From positions 223,854-287,853 of the forward strand of contig JAAOMT010000577.1 in assembly GCA_016748015.1 (NCBI GenBank): DNA of 64,000 nucleotides, given 5' to 3'. The translations under genes were made by a program, and so were the position numbers. This document shows positions 26,883 to 39,397 of this stretch, piece after piece. The stretch is from Geosiphon pyriformis. Lineage: Eukaryota; Glomeromycota; Glomeromycetes; Archaeosporales; Geosiphonaceae. Under the pieces are notes generated by a model. It ran no database searches. It was given only the letters and a program-made list of their open reading frames with translations, and was not told the origin of the DNA. The stretch's first letter is position 1, and the number at the start of each line of letters is the position of its first letter.

Positions 26883-28469
26883 TCAATCATCCATTGAATC
26901 TTTGGAATGAAATTCACTAGGATGATATATCGTGTAACCAATACTAACCAACTCTCCTTCATCATCTGGCACCGATAATTGATGCAATCGTTGAGCAAAT
27001 GACGAAAAGGTACTTCCCATAGTACCAAAAAATTTTCCACCCCGTGAAGCAACAATCAAATCTACCAGTGGTACAAAATATTGATACAACGGGGCATTAT
27101 CTCTTTGGTTTCGCACCATGGTTAATGGTAATAATTGATCGGTGAAATTGCTGAGTGTGAATACACAGGAAAAGGTTGAAAAAATCGGTGCGAGAGCTGG
27201 ATCTTCCGGAACAAGATCTGTAGCCATAAAAATTGGTTGATTGTCGAATTCAGGATTTAATGATGGGATCGCGCGTTGTGGGCATGCTGTTTGATAAGAT
27301 TGAACTAGGGCGGGGAGCGTACCGTTAGCCTTTATTGCTGACATCATATGTTCAACTATTTCCCCGAGATGTGTTTGGTAACCATGATCTCCAAGTCGCC
27401 AATGAGACCCAATAAAATTTCCGACACCACCTAATCTTGTCACAATACTATCGACAACTTGTAATAAAGTTTTATGACCAAATACTAGATTCCTTTTTAT
27501 GAAATCTCTGGATTCAACATTATTGGGCAAATGTGTAAGGATCCGAGTCGAACTGAATAGACTGGAAAAAAAAATCAATCTCTCTTTTCGTTCCTGATAT
27601 TTACACAAACTCATTCGTGCCAGAAACGGTGTCTGTTTATCTGTCTTTCTTAATTCGTCAAATAACTGATAATCATATCGTGACGAACTCCTCGTGTGAT
27701 AAGTCTCATTAACATTCAACATCTCATATAAATTCTTTTCCGAGAAATCATCCCGATTCATGATCCGAATATGTTTTCTCAATTTTGAAAAATCAAATAA
27801 CTGATCCCATGGCATCAACGTATATGAATAAAATCTTTCCACACATCTTGAAGTATCTTTCGAGTTTTTTGAATGACAATCCGATAATCGTTTGTCAGGT
27901 TTTAGAAATGATAAAATCCCTTCCAATCTCCCAGGGAACGCAGACCAAGACACAATTTTTCCAAAAATTATAGGAGGCATAACCAGTGTCCTGTTAGTGT
28001 ACCATGCTAGAAAAATTGCATTTTCTAATTCGATTCTTTGATTGTGAAAACCGCTATGTGGTAAATAAGTTAAAAAATTTTCTTGATTCGGGGACCCAAA
28101 CTTTTCATCGAGAACACATTTTGAAATGTCTGGTTTAAAATTACCATTTCCTATTTTAGTTTTATGTTTCGGGGTGAATGTCTTTTCTAAAACTGGCATT
28201 GGTTCTTTCTGGGGATATTTTGAAGTAAAAAAACGATCGAAATTCCAAAGCTCAAGATTAACGAAAAAAAAGTAACCAAAGACGAATGAAATAAAAGTAA
28301 TTAAAAGAATTGCTGGTCTTGAAAAAAGTCTTTTAAAGAAAATACGCGTCCTTATGTGGCGTCCTGAACCATATTTTACGAATGGATATTTCGATTGAGA
28401 TTTTTGAGGCAAGTTCCATCTTGAATATGGTGATTGGTTATATGCCAATATTGGCATTTGTGAGTTCAT
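26883..28469 (-). CDS. O-fucosyltransferase-like type II membrane protein
   Basis: A single-exon frame of 528 residues. A short basic cytosolic N-terminus (about residues 1-48) is followed by one hydrophobic segment, AILLITFISFVFGYFFFVN, a signal anchor, then a long lumenal domain. The catalytic-domain start NFLTYLPHSGFHNQRIELEN, the segment NRTLVMPPIIFGK, the central IGSHWRLGDHGYQTH and the late IFMATD match the layout of GDP-fucose protein O-fucosyltransferase-like (GT65/GT68-type, PF10250) proteins: a GxxNQR-type loop near the start, an HxRxGD-type donor-site motif and a D near the C-terminus. Probable Golgi/ER glycosyltransferase. The family is inferred from these motifs. The sugar and acceptor are unknown, and the HWRLGD motif departs from the common HIRRGD form. 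Confidence 0.78.
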   Translation of the reverse strand: MNSQMPILAYNQSPYSRWNLPQKSQSKYPFVKYGSGRHIRTRIFFKRLFSRPAILLITFISFVFGYFFFVNLELWNFDRFFTSKYPQKEPMPVLEKTFTPKHKTKIGNGNFKPDISKCVLDEKFGSPNQENFLTYLPHSGFHNQRIELENAIFLAWYTNRTLVMPPIIFGKIVSWSAFPGRLEGILSFLKPDKRLSDCHSKNSKDTSRCVERFYSYTLMPWDQLFDFSKLRKHIRIMNRDDFSEKNLYEMLNVNETYHTRSSSRYDYQLFDELRKTDKQTPFLARMSLCKYQERKERLIFFSSLFSSTRILTHLPNNVESRDFIKRNLVFGHKTLLQVVDSIVTRLGGVGNFIGSHWRLGDHGYQTHLGEIVEHMMSAIKANGTLPALVQSYQTACPQRAIPSLNPEFDNQPIFMATDLVPEDPALAPIFSTFSCVFTLSNFTDQLLPLTMVRNQRDNAPLYQYFVPLVDLIVASRGGKFFGTMGSTFSSFAQRLHQLSVPDDEGELVSIGYTIYHPSEFHSKDSMDD

Positions 28470-29700
28470 TTTTCCAAGAAATTTGTGAATATTTTACTTT
28501 TTTCTAGTTTTGCGAAAATATTTCTTTAATCGAGCTGGTTTCTGCCCCTTCCAACTTGAATAGAAAAAAAAATGGTGAAAAGAATTTTGATAAAAATAAC
28601 AAGAAAAAACTATCAAAAGTGTAGTTATATGGCAGTTCGTCTAACATTGGTCGATCATTAGAATATGGAAGCGGTCTATTTTCCTATCAGCTAGCTAAAA
28701 TTTATTTGACTTAAATAATTATATGTAATTAGAAATTTGTGAAACCTAATTTGTAGAAAGGAATATTCTCTGGTGAATTTTAAGCATTCATTCACATATT
28801 CACGAGTGGTTAAATACAATTGTGAGATTTTAATGATGTGAACAAACATTTTTATTATTATTATTTATTTACAAATTAATATACAATACCTGGCTTACTA
28901 ATCATCATATTGTTCTCTCTGGAATTGGGAAATCTAACTTAGAAACTTTATACAAGACCTTATAAAATTGTTAAAAGGTCAAAAAAAAATGTGTTTTAAT
29001 TTATTCAACAATAAAATATGCATTGAACTCTATTCATCTTTCATTCAAACTTTCAAAGGGCAAAATTTCATTGACAATTAGTTGCTTTGTTTATGAAAAA
29101 ATCTAATAAAAATCACATAAATTTTATTTTTTTCTAATTTGTTTTCAAATATTCTCTTATTTTGTTTTTGAAACAAACTTTTTTATAATTTTGTAAATAG
29201 TTTGTTTTCTTTAAAAAAGATTATAAGTTAAAGATATGACAAAATATAAAAAAAAGTCTTGTAAAATATTTTTTAAATTTAATTTCAATTCTTAATTCAA
29301 GAATTTCAATTTTCTATTATTCTTAAAATTTTTTTTATAGATCCAGAAATGATAAGATCTTAGTAGAAAAAATGTAAAAACTTTTTGAATAAAAAGTAAA
29401 CTATAACTATAGCATGAATAGATAGTAAATTACTTCGTGATGAAAATTGACCAATTATCTTTAACAATATAATGGCTTTAGTTGAAAAAAATATATATCT
29501 GGTTAAAAAATTTTGATTAATTTTTACTAGTAGGGAATTCGAGAATGTAAAAAATTATAATTTTATATTTCAATATATGTATTTAGTTTATTGAATTAAT
29601 TTAAAAATATATCTCGACTACTAAAATGATTTTGCTTTAAACATGGCCACTTTTGAAAGGGATGGTTATTTTAAAAAAAGTTTTAATGGGCAAGTTTAAC
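28470..29700. other. intergenic
   Basis: No supported gene. It holds the promoter side of the fucosyltransferase-like gene, but no element can be assigned. Confidence 0.55.
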
Positions 29701-29870
29701 AATTAAAGCTATTATGTTCGGTCAACCATGTATGGGTAAAAATTTACAGAATGACCAATGGAAATAAATAAGTTTCCCAATTTCTAAAAAATCTAATGAC
29801 GAGAGATACAATATTGGTATACTGAAACTGAATATTAGATTCCGGGTATTGAAGATTGTAATAGCTAAAG
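29701..29870 (+). pseudogene. lipase-like relic (third-exon remnant)
   Basis: One plus-strand frame reads KAIMFGQPCMGKNLQND, a decayed version of the VITFGQPRMGN strand of the L1/L2 family. About 100 bp on, another frame reads YTETEY, a stop, then IPGIEDCNS, matching the xTEYWI...DCNC segment with the Trp codon turned into TAG. Flanking exons are unrecognisable. It lies just beyond the 3' end of L3 but in the opposite orientation. A dead family copy is the best explanation. Confidence 0.62.
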
Positions 29871-30310
29871 AAAAAAATATAATAATGGCTTGTATAGAGT
29901 CTATCAATGTCCTGACTTTTTCTATAATGCTCGAAAAAAGTTTAGAAAGAATATGGTAAGAATTTGAAATAAAATCTTTTCAGTATAAATATTATCTTTA
30001 ACATGCAAAATTGGTAAGATTTCTCGGGGGATTTAAAATTAAAATATAATCTAAATTTTAGGAAAAAGATCCAGTAGAAGATGGATTAAGTAATTTTAAT
30101 TTATAGTTTAAGATAACTTTTTAACATTTCTATCTTTAATAACGAAAATGATTTGAATTTTTATATTTTTAATCTTTTTGTTTTTTTCTAGCCAAAACCT
30201 GGGATGTTTTAAGTGTTCAAAAATTCAGTTTACAACCACCTTTCAATTATCGTACTTTGTGACCTCAAAAATATTTTTTCTTAAAAAAATTTCATTTTTG
30301 AATTTACCAA

Positions 30311-32007
<1,697 letters not shown>

Positions 32008-33327
32008 TTGAATAGTAGAGCAAAACAATAGAGCTCTAAAGTCTTCTTGTAAGAAGTAATTCAAAAAATAAAAAAAAATGGTATCTTTTAATCTTAATTT
32101 AGGGCTTAATATTATTTTAATGTTTTTGTCAACAAAACAAAATAAAACGATTTTAAACAAATTTTAATATCTCGAATTTTATTTTGGTTAGGAAGAAGTT
32201 TAAATTACGTCGAATTTTTTACTTTGCACCCATTTTAATTGATTTCACCAAGACCAAAAGGAAGCAATATTCATATTTCATCAACAATTGATCATCGGAG
32301 TATCAAAGATCGTTATGAAAAATTAGATACATATTTTTTTTTGTTTGGTGATTTATGAGTTGGGAATTTTCCCAATCGGTTTTGTATCCTTTAAATTTTA
32401 TTTAGCTTTAAAGGTAGATGCAATAAGTTTGAGAATTTTGTGTGAGTTCACATGGGAGCTATCTAGTAATAGCTAGGTAACAACTTTTGATTCCAATAAA
32501 ACTCTTGATTTTTTCGATATTTCCTTTTTAATGAAAATGGGCTTGTAAATTTTTTTTTAGGGAATAAGAAAATCTATCCAAAGCTATTCAGAAGATGGGA
32601 AAAAGTGTCCAAGATTAGTTAGATAATTTTTTTATTCTGACCCCAATCCATGTTTTATAAACTGGAAATAAGATTTTCCCTTAATACTTTGAAAGTTTGT
32701 AAGGCATTAAGAATAATATTTTAAAATTATCTTATTTGAATCTTTAAAATAAAATATTATTATCGAGAACTCATTAAAAAGAAATTTCTTTTATTTGGAA
32801 ATTTTATTCTTAAACTTGGAAAATTTCAATCTAACCTCTAGTTAGTAATTTTCCAAAATTAATCTAAATTTTATTATTCTTTTGCATACAGTAAAAATAA
32901 TCAAGTATTTGAAAAAAAAATTAGTTTCAAAATAAATGACAAAACTTTTCATTCTTAAAGTAAATTACTACTGTTTTGTTTAAATCTTTATACATTTGGT
33001 TCCTAAATTTTTTTCTGCCATTTTTAAAAATATAGAAATCTTTTAACACAAAAAATATAAATTAAAAGAATGAGAGAATAACTTAAAGTCAAAATGCGAA
33101 AAAAAAAAAAATTTCGCTTGAGAATTTCAAATAAAGTAAAACACGATGAATGGAAGCTTTGTTGAAATATAAATGTTCAAGGCAGTGATTCAAAGCCGTT
33201 AATATATTTGATACAAAGGCTAATTCCTGAATATATATATATATATATATGATAGAATCTAGTATTAAAGAAATTGCAAAAGGAAAGAGTCAGTGTACAA
33301 AATTTTTGAAAATCTTTTCAATAATTT
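32008..33327. other. intergenic
   Basis: No supported gene; a (TA)n run lies at 33231-33250. Confidence 0.55.
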
Positions 33328-34134
33328 TTATGGGTACGTCAACAATTGAGTCTTAATCTCTAAATCATACTGATCACAGGAATTCTCGGCACAAAAATTA
33401 TCACGATAGTCTTGCGCGAACCCTGCTAATCGACTACTTAAATCTGATTTCATCACTTCTAGAATGAGATCGACGTTCACTTCTTCCAAAATGTCAACCC
33501 TATCCAATGTTTCTCTTACACCGTGTAACAATATATCCAGAAATTCTCCACTAACTGCTGTAGCTAAAACCTCATTAACACTATCGACATTTCTCTTCTT
33601 AATCATATCTAAAAAATGACAGATTGATGGAGGATTTCCACAAATATAATCCATTTTTTCACAGTCGTCCATTTTCCAAATTTGAGGAAGTTTCGGCTGT
33701 TTTACACGAAAAGGATGATTACAATCCCCACGGAATTGAGGTGTTTTTTTAAATATGGAATCTTCGATTACAGTTGGAAGTCGAGAATTAAATATAGTTG
33801 AAAAATTCTTAGCTTCATGCACTAAGGAAGCAACAATTTTTGAGATTAGAACAGGATGTTCTTCTACGGCTAAGGAATTTCCTATGTTCAATGTTGGAAG
33901 TGGTGTTTGTGCCAAGTCATTATAAAAGTCATCCCATATTTGGGAAGTTGCTATGGCATATTTTTCTGAAAATGTTGTGCTTATTCCAATTCTACATGTT
34001 TTTTCACAAGCTTTAGCTATGGGTATTATGAAAAGGTTTAAAATTATAAATAGTAAAAATGAAAACCGAATTTTACTTTTTATCTGATTGAAAATTAAAG
34101 ATTTCATTTTTTTGCTTGAGAAAGATTTATTCAA
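33328..34134 (-). CDS. small secreted protein of unknown family
   Basis: Single-exon frame of 268 residues. The N-terminus is basic and then strongly hydrophobic (FSFLLFIILNLFIIPIAKA), a signal peptide with likely cleavage after AKA. A second in-frame Met ten codons in is an equally good start. The mature part is mixed alpha-helical with about nine Cys (CEKTC, GDCNHP, DDCEKMDYICG, SICHF, FCAENSC). It is Cys-bearing without being short or Cys-dense. I recognise no domain. It sits between L3 and an alpha/beta hydrolase on the same strand. Secreted status is well supported by the sequence; an effector-like role would be inference only. Confidence 0.7.
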   Translation of the reverse strand: MNKSFSSKKMKSLIFNQIKSKIRFSFLLFIILNLFIIPIAKACEKTCRIGISTTFSEKYAIATSQIWDDFYNDLAQTPLPTLNIGNSLAVEEHPVLISKIVASLVHEAKNFSTIFNSRLPTVIEDSIFKKTPQFRGDCNHPFRVKQPKLPQIWKMDDCEKMDYICGNPPSICHFLDMIKKRNVDSVNEVLATAVSGEFLDILLHGVRETLDRVDILEEVNVDLILEVMKSDLSSRLAGFAQDYRDNFCAENSCDQYDLEIKTQLLTYP

Positions 34135-34189
34135 AGAATAGATAAAGATTATGGGATTAAAAGTTTTTAAAATTTTCTAATTTCAAAAA

Positions 34190-34260
34190 AAAGAAGAAGA
34201 AGAAGAAGAAGAAGAAGAAGAAGAAGAAGAAGAAGAAGAAGAAGAAGAAGAAGAAGAAGG
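34190..34260. repeat. (GAA)n microsatellite upstream of the secreted protein
   Basis: About 23 GAA units some 60 bp upstream of the start codon of the minus-strand gene at 33328-34134, followed by an (AT)n run at 34299-34319. Confidence 0.92.
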
Positions 34261-35104
34261 GAAATATGCAATTGAAAAAAAATTAATTTCAAACCTTTAT
34301 ATATATATATATATATATTAATGCAAATTCTATATGTTTAATAGAGTACGAAATTAATAATCTCGTTCTTTGACATTTATTGTTGGTCTATTATCCAGTC
34401 AATATGCACCGCATTTATTGTTTCTTAATATTTTCATTGTCTGAAACGTTGGACACGCATAGTCTTACGAAATTCTGAATCATTTACAGGCCCGAAAAAA
34501 TAAATCCGCAAAGGGATGCACAACATACATCTCATAAATACTTTATAACCCAAAATATTCTAGGAGTTTTTATTCCGTTTATTTCAAATGGATTTAAATC
34601 TTGATTTTTTTACTTTTAATGAAGCAACAGTTTAGGAAATTATCATTGCGGTAAAAAAAATTAATTCTATCAGAAGGATCTATCTCGGATTACCTCAAAA
34701 ATCTCACATAATGGGATCGTTTTTCCAGAACCAAAGTATTTCTAAAAATATTTTCAGATCGGATTTTAATACTAAACTAAATATACCCTTCCCAATTTAA
34801 ATTCACTTTTTGTAAAAATTCCTTGGTTTAGTTAAAAGAAACTGCTTATTATATGCAAAGATATATATTTAAATTCAATTTATTTTCAAATTATAAAAAA
34901 TATTTAATCAAATTTTGCATTCCTACAGTTGTAAGTTTTTATAAATACTTTTTGAATTACCTAAATTCTGATTTTTATCTCGTTTTTCGTCCCAATTTAT
35001 CATTATACTTTCTTGTATGCTACAAGAAAATAATTCCAATAAGAAATAAAAATTGAGAAAACTAAATACTCAAAAGATATTTTGAGCTTTCGAGATTCTA
35101 GTCA
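34261..35104. other. intergenic
   Basis: Upstream region of the secreted-protein gene and 3' flank of the hydrolase gene. No coding sequence supported. Confidence 0.5.
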
Positions 35105-35987
35105 TCAAATAGTTAAGCTCCATTGAAAATTTTCTTGTAGCCAAGTATTTAACAACTTTTCCCAAAGCTTTCTTTTTTTAATCTGTAACCCATCAATGAT
35201 AGTAAGTTGATGGTGAGGTTCTGGGCCGAGCAATTGGTCATATTTATAGGCTCCTTGTATTGGGCACGTCTCATCTTCAGATCCATGCACAGTAAGAACC
35301 CTGACCTTTGCCTTATTAATATTGCGTGTAATAGACATATCCAAAGCTGCTCGTTTTTTCAAGTCTTCCTGTCTTATAAAATACTCACGATCTTCGTTCT
35401 GTCCATCCATAGCCCAGAAAAATGTACCTTTTTCTTGCAATTCTTTCAGTTGCCCATAAGTGAACAGAGAAAGTGAGGCTTGGGCAAAGTCATAAGGCGC
35501 TGATATACTGACCACCAATGGGACATCTTGATAACGAGATGCGTACAAAAGAACTACTGCAGCACCTCTACTATGTCCTATTGTACTAATAACATTTAAT
35601 TGCAAGATTTTACGCGTGTACGAAATAATCTTTTGTAAGTTCGATACTTCTTCAAAGTAGTTTCCATAATCTTATGTAAGTGTTATAGAATATAGCGTAA
35701 TATTTAGAAAACATGACACAAATTAAATAAAAGAGTAAGTCAATTATAGAATCATACTAGTTGTTCCTCCGCTCTCGCCGTTTCCCTGAAAATCGAAAAC
35801 AATTGTGTGATAGGGAAGCCTTTCAGTGAGGGCACTAAGGGTGTGAAACTCTTTGGTACTTCTCAAACCATGACAAAGAACGATAGCCCCTTCTTTCTGA
35901 GGTTGTTTTTTTATTTGAAGTACTCCACATAGAGAGAACCCATTCTCCGTATCAAATTCAAAATTTCTTGGTTGACAAAATTGTCAT
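35105..35987 (-). CDS. alpha/beta hydrolase (S33-like), apparent 1-bp frameshift near the start
   Basis: Two exons: roughly 35987-35758 and 35670-35105, joined across a GT-AG intron (35757-35671). The first carries GAIVLCHGLRSTKEF (HG oxyanion strand) and FDFQGNGESGG; the second has TIGHSRGAA (nucleophile Ser in GHSRG), HGSEDETCP (acid-residue region) and a C-terminal LGPEPHHQL (likely catalytic His). This is the layout of a small serine hydrolase of about 265 residues. The only ATG near the expected start (35987) reads MTILSTKKF and then hits a stop. The conserved frame begins one base out, at a TTTT run around 35960. Either an upstream exon is missed or the T run carries an extra base. The last ~188 residues are certain. 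Confidence 0.75.
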
Positions 35988-36452
35988 AGTTAATTATTTC
36001 ATGTGGTTAAACAATGGGATGGGGATATTTTGAGTTGATCATTTTTTAGCATAATCATTTAATAGCTGAAATCCGAATTCCCAACCAATTAGGTTACGAC
36101 GCTTTTTTGGATGAGCCCCCCACAACGTGACTTTTCGAAAAATGATTTTTTCCAGACCTTGATTATTATGGATGAATTCATTTTATATTTGTTGGAATGT
36201 TGAAAAATCCGATATCTCTGTTCTCGATCGCCTCAGTGCCAAGTCAAATGGAGGGGTGAAAAAGTATTAAATTAGATATAATTTTTATGTCCAATCCTCA
36301 CAAACTTTTACTCATCCCTTTCCCAGAAAAAAGAAAGTTGGAATAAAACATAATCTAAAAATTTTACTTCACGTTCAAAGTGAACGCTTAATGCTGAACA
36401 CCAAGTATCCGAGATTAATCTTACCAACTACTTTTAAAGTTTTCAGTTATTA

Positions 36453-36527
<75 letters not shown>

Positions 36528-36889
36528 CTTTATAATAGATTTTGTTAAATTCTCGTAACCTCTGACTTAACAAAGAACTCTAATCAAAAATATTATAACT
36601 TGATACGTGTTTTTAATCTCTTGATGACTATAACAAAATAATTTGAATTTCAAAAAAGTATTTTTTTGAGATTTTTATTCATTTAATAAAAGTACATGTA
36701 TAAAGCAAAAGGACTTTGTAAGAAAATCTTATTTGAATGAATAATCATTTGTCTTTTGCATGCATTTCACCTTTTGATTTACGATTTGTAAAAACTTTAT
36801 ATATTTTCATTCAAAAAGAGAAAAATAATGTTGATACTAATTTAAATCAAAATATCTTACAACTTTCACACATATAGTAAATCATCAAT
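35988..36889. other. intergenic
   Basis: Contains the compound (ATT)n-(GTT)n repeat; no gene seen. Confidence 0.55.
36448..36527. repeat. compound (ATT)n-(GTT)n microsatellite
   Basis: About 16 ATT units change abruptly into about ten GTT units. Confidence 0.92.
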
Positions 36890-38281
36890 TTAATACTCTA
36901 GATTGTAATGAGGAATAAAAATTGGATCAAAATCGAGATATTCTTTAGATTTTGGTTCAACGTCAACTACTCTTATATCCGGCTTGAATTTTTCAGATTG
37001 TCCGTTATTCTTTACACCGGATTTTAAAAAAGTCTTCTTCCTTTTCTTGAATGTTGATGAAACAAAAGCGGAGATTCTGAAGGAAATTCGTTTTTTTGTC
37101 GAAGCAAACAATAACCTCGTCCTTCGATTAGGATTCTTTCTGACCGTTGGAATATTAACGCTTACAAAGGATGGGAAGTTTTGACTTGTTGTTTCTCGTC
37201 CCATATCACTTAATCCTTTCGAATGTCTTCCTTTATCGTATAACATCTTCGCAGGCGTTGTTACTTGGTCAACAATCCCATCGCGTTTGCACAATTTGAG
37301 ACGTTCTTGCGCAACTTTATTTCCAATCGCAGCCGATTGTTTATAACACCGATAAGCGGCAAGGTAATCAGATCGAGTACCAATCCCTTCTCGATAACAA
37401 TCTCCAACGTACAATAAACCCACCGAATTTCCAGCCATTGCAGCCTTTGAAGACCATACAAATGCTAAATAATCGTTCTTTGCCACACCACATCCATCAA
37501 AATAGCAATTGGCCAGTCGTACGGCTGCATCAGCGTTCTTACCATTTGCCGATGCTTTGTACCATCGAAATGCCTCGTTCTCATTAATCAATGTCCCTTT
37601 TCCATCACGATAAAAATCACCAAGATGTAATTGACTCAGAGTATGTCCTTTTTCAGCGGCTGCTTTAAACCATTCAAATGCCTTTAAATGGTTAACTGGA
37701 GTTCCAACACCATATCTATAAAACATTGCTAATTGTCCTTGCCCTAACCCGTAACCACCTTTTGCCGATTTCGTATACCAGTAAAGCGCGTCATCAACGC
37801 TTATTTTGGTACCAAATCCTTGACGATAACAATTGGCCAATTGATATTGAGCTGCTGGAAAGCCATTTACCGCCGACCTTCTATACCAAACAAAAGCCAA
37901 ATGATGATCTGGATCAACGCCAAATCCATTCTGATAACACCATCCAATCTTATACTGAACAAATGGGTCGACAACTAACGAAGCCGATTGTTTATACCAG
38001 AAGAAAGCTTTTTGTTCATCAACCAAAGTTCCGATTCCAAGATTATATAAATATGCCAGTAAAGCTATAAAATCAACATTATGCCTTCTTTTCTCGACTA
38101 ATTCAAAAATCTCTTGGTATTGATATCGTTGAGCTTTGCTCCATTTTTTCAGAATTTCTGATATTTTAGCGTCGCTTTGGTAATCATCTTTAACGGTGTT
38201 AAATAATGTTAAAAGTTTCATTGCGGCTGATTGTCGATGAAGGTTTGAAACCCATGTTAAAAATGAAAATTTAGATTTCAT
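36890..38281 (-). CDS. Sel1-like repeat protein
   Basis: Single exon, 463 residues. After an 85-residue helical N-terminus come seven tandem Sel1-like (TPR-related) repeats of about 36 residues, roughly residues 70-325, plus an incomplete eighth. The repeat core is xxLAxCYxxGxGTxxDxxxAFxWYxxSAxxG, e.g. YQLANCYRQGFGT and QLAMFYRYGVGT. The last ~125 residues are basic and low in order (RRTRLLFASTKKR). Sel1 solenoids mediate protein-protein contacts, for example in ER quality control and signalling. Fungi such as Rhizophagus have large numbers of them, often fused to kinases, but no kinase domain is present here. No signal peptide is evident, so it is probably cytosolic or nuclear. Confidence 0.92.
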   Translation of the reverse strand: MKSKFSFLTWVSNLHRQSAAMKLLTLFNTVKDDYQSDAKISEILKKWSKAQRYQYQEIFELVEKRRHNVDFIALLAYLYNLGIGTLVDEQKAFFWYKQSASLVVDPFVQYKIGWCYQNGFGVDPDHHLAFVWYRRSAVNGFPAAQYQLANCYRQGFGTKISVDDALYWYTKSAKGGYGLGQGQLAMFYRYGVGTPVNHLKAFEWFKAAAEKGHTLSQLHLGDFYRDGKGTLINENEAFRWYKASANGKNADAAVRLANCYFDGCGVAKNDYLAFVWSSKAAMAGNSVGLLYVGDCYREGIGTRSDYLAAYRCYKQSAAIGNKVAQERLKLCKRDGIVDQVTTPAKMLYDKGRHSKGLSDMGRETTSQNFPSFVSVNIPTVRKNPNRRTRLLFASTKKRISFRISAFVSSTFKKRKKTFLKSGVKNNGQSEKFKPDIRVVDVEPKSKEYLDFDPIFIPHYNLEY

Positions 38282-38667
38282 TTTTGAATAAATGAATGAA
38301 TAAAAGTTTAATAATTAAAAAAACAAAAATGATTTTGACTTGGTGATAAGTCTTAAAAAAATAAGCATTTTATTCTTATTTTTTTAAAAAAAGTTTGCTC
38401 TGTTGAAACGGAAAACAATTTTGCTATTTTTTTTTTATTTAAAACAGGCTTCGTCACGTCCACTCATAAATACACATTACATATTGTAATGGTGAAATTT
38501 GTGATATCATGCTGTAATCCGCGAGAAAACAAAAAATTACCCCGGTTTCTTCCTCAGAAAAACGTTTCAATAATAAAGTTTACAAATAAATGATTTGTTA
38601 CAAAGATCGACTCGGTAATCTCCCGAATTTCTAACAAGTGATCGTTAAAATACTCCGTTGAAGATGA
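38282..38667. other. intergenic
   Basis: Promoter side of the Sel1 gene. A 34-codon plus-strand frame from the ATG at 38489 could be an exon of the fragment below, but no phase-compatible junction convinces me. Confidence 0.45.
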
Positions 38668-38979
38668 TATCTCCGGGGGTTCTACTTTAATGAAGATGGC
38701 TTAGAAGATTGGATAAATTTTATCTTGTGCGTATGGATGGAGCTCAAAACCGTGTTTTTTCCTGATAGATCGGCTTGGTCGGAGGAAAGTTTTTCACTAT
38801 GGCTTGGCAATGTTTTTGATCATATTAAAAGAATTTTCGAGAAGGTAATACTTTTTACTCCCAAATATCATTGGGACAAATATTCCCAAAATTTTAAATC
38901 ATAAATTTGTTTCCTACATTTCTAGATCGATAACACAGAAAAAAGGTTTAGCCGAAAATTAATAGAATTATTTGAGTAA
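38668..38979 (+). CDS. unrecognised two-exon gene fragment
   Basis: An open stretch (38668-38844) reads FNEDGLEDWINFILCVWMEL and then TVFFPDRSAWSEESFSLWLG, ending at a GTAATA donor. An in-phase 81-bp intron leads to a short exon (38926-38979) coding IDNTEKRFSRKLIELFE and a stop. Amino-acid composition (many Trp, Glu and Asp) and relatively high GC argue for real coding sequence. A TGA at 38665 closes the frame upstream and no start codon is found, so it is either the 3' part of a gene with an unseen upstream exon or a truncated remnant. I do not recognise the family. Confidence 0.4.
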
Positions 38980-39200
38980 GTAAATAAAGTCAATTATGAC
39001 CCTCTCTTATTTTGAAAAATGATTTAAAATGACTAGAAAATTGGAAAATAATTATCAAGTTACATTTAACGACCACCATGACTAAATCAAAAATTCAATA
39101 GGGGGCAAATTTGAAGTTATTCCGAAAACCTGTATTAAAAAAGATGTTAAATGTTTCATTCAGGATTTAGAAATATTGTTAATCCGAAATTGAAGAAAAC

Positions 39201-39239
<39 letters not shown>
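39201..39239. repeat. (AAT)n microsatellite
   Basis: About 13 AAT units. Confidence 0.9.
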
Positions 39240-39356
39240 TTGTAAAACTGCGTCGTTAAATAATTTGAGTATAGAACAAATTAAATGATTACTTTTCTAT
39301 AAATTATATATATATATTATGAAGCAAATAGGCTTGTAATTTTAGGAGTTCTATCA

Positions 39357-39358
<2 letters not shown>

Positions 39359-39394
<36 letters not shown>
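39359..39394. repeat. (AT)n microsatellite
   Basis: Alternating AT run of about 18 units; a shorter one lies near 39305-39320. Confidence 0.9.
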
Positions 39395-39397
<3 letters not shown>

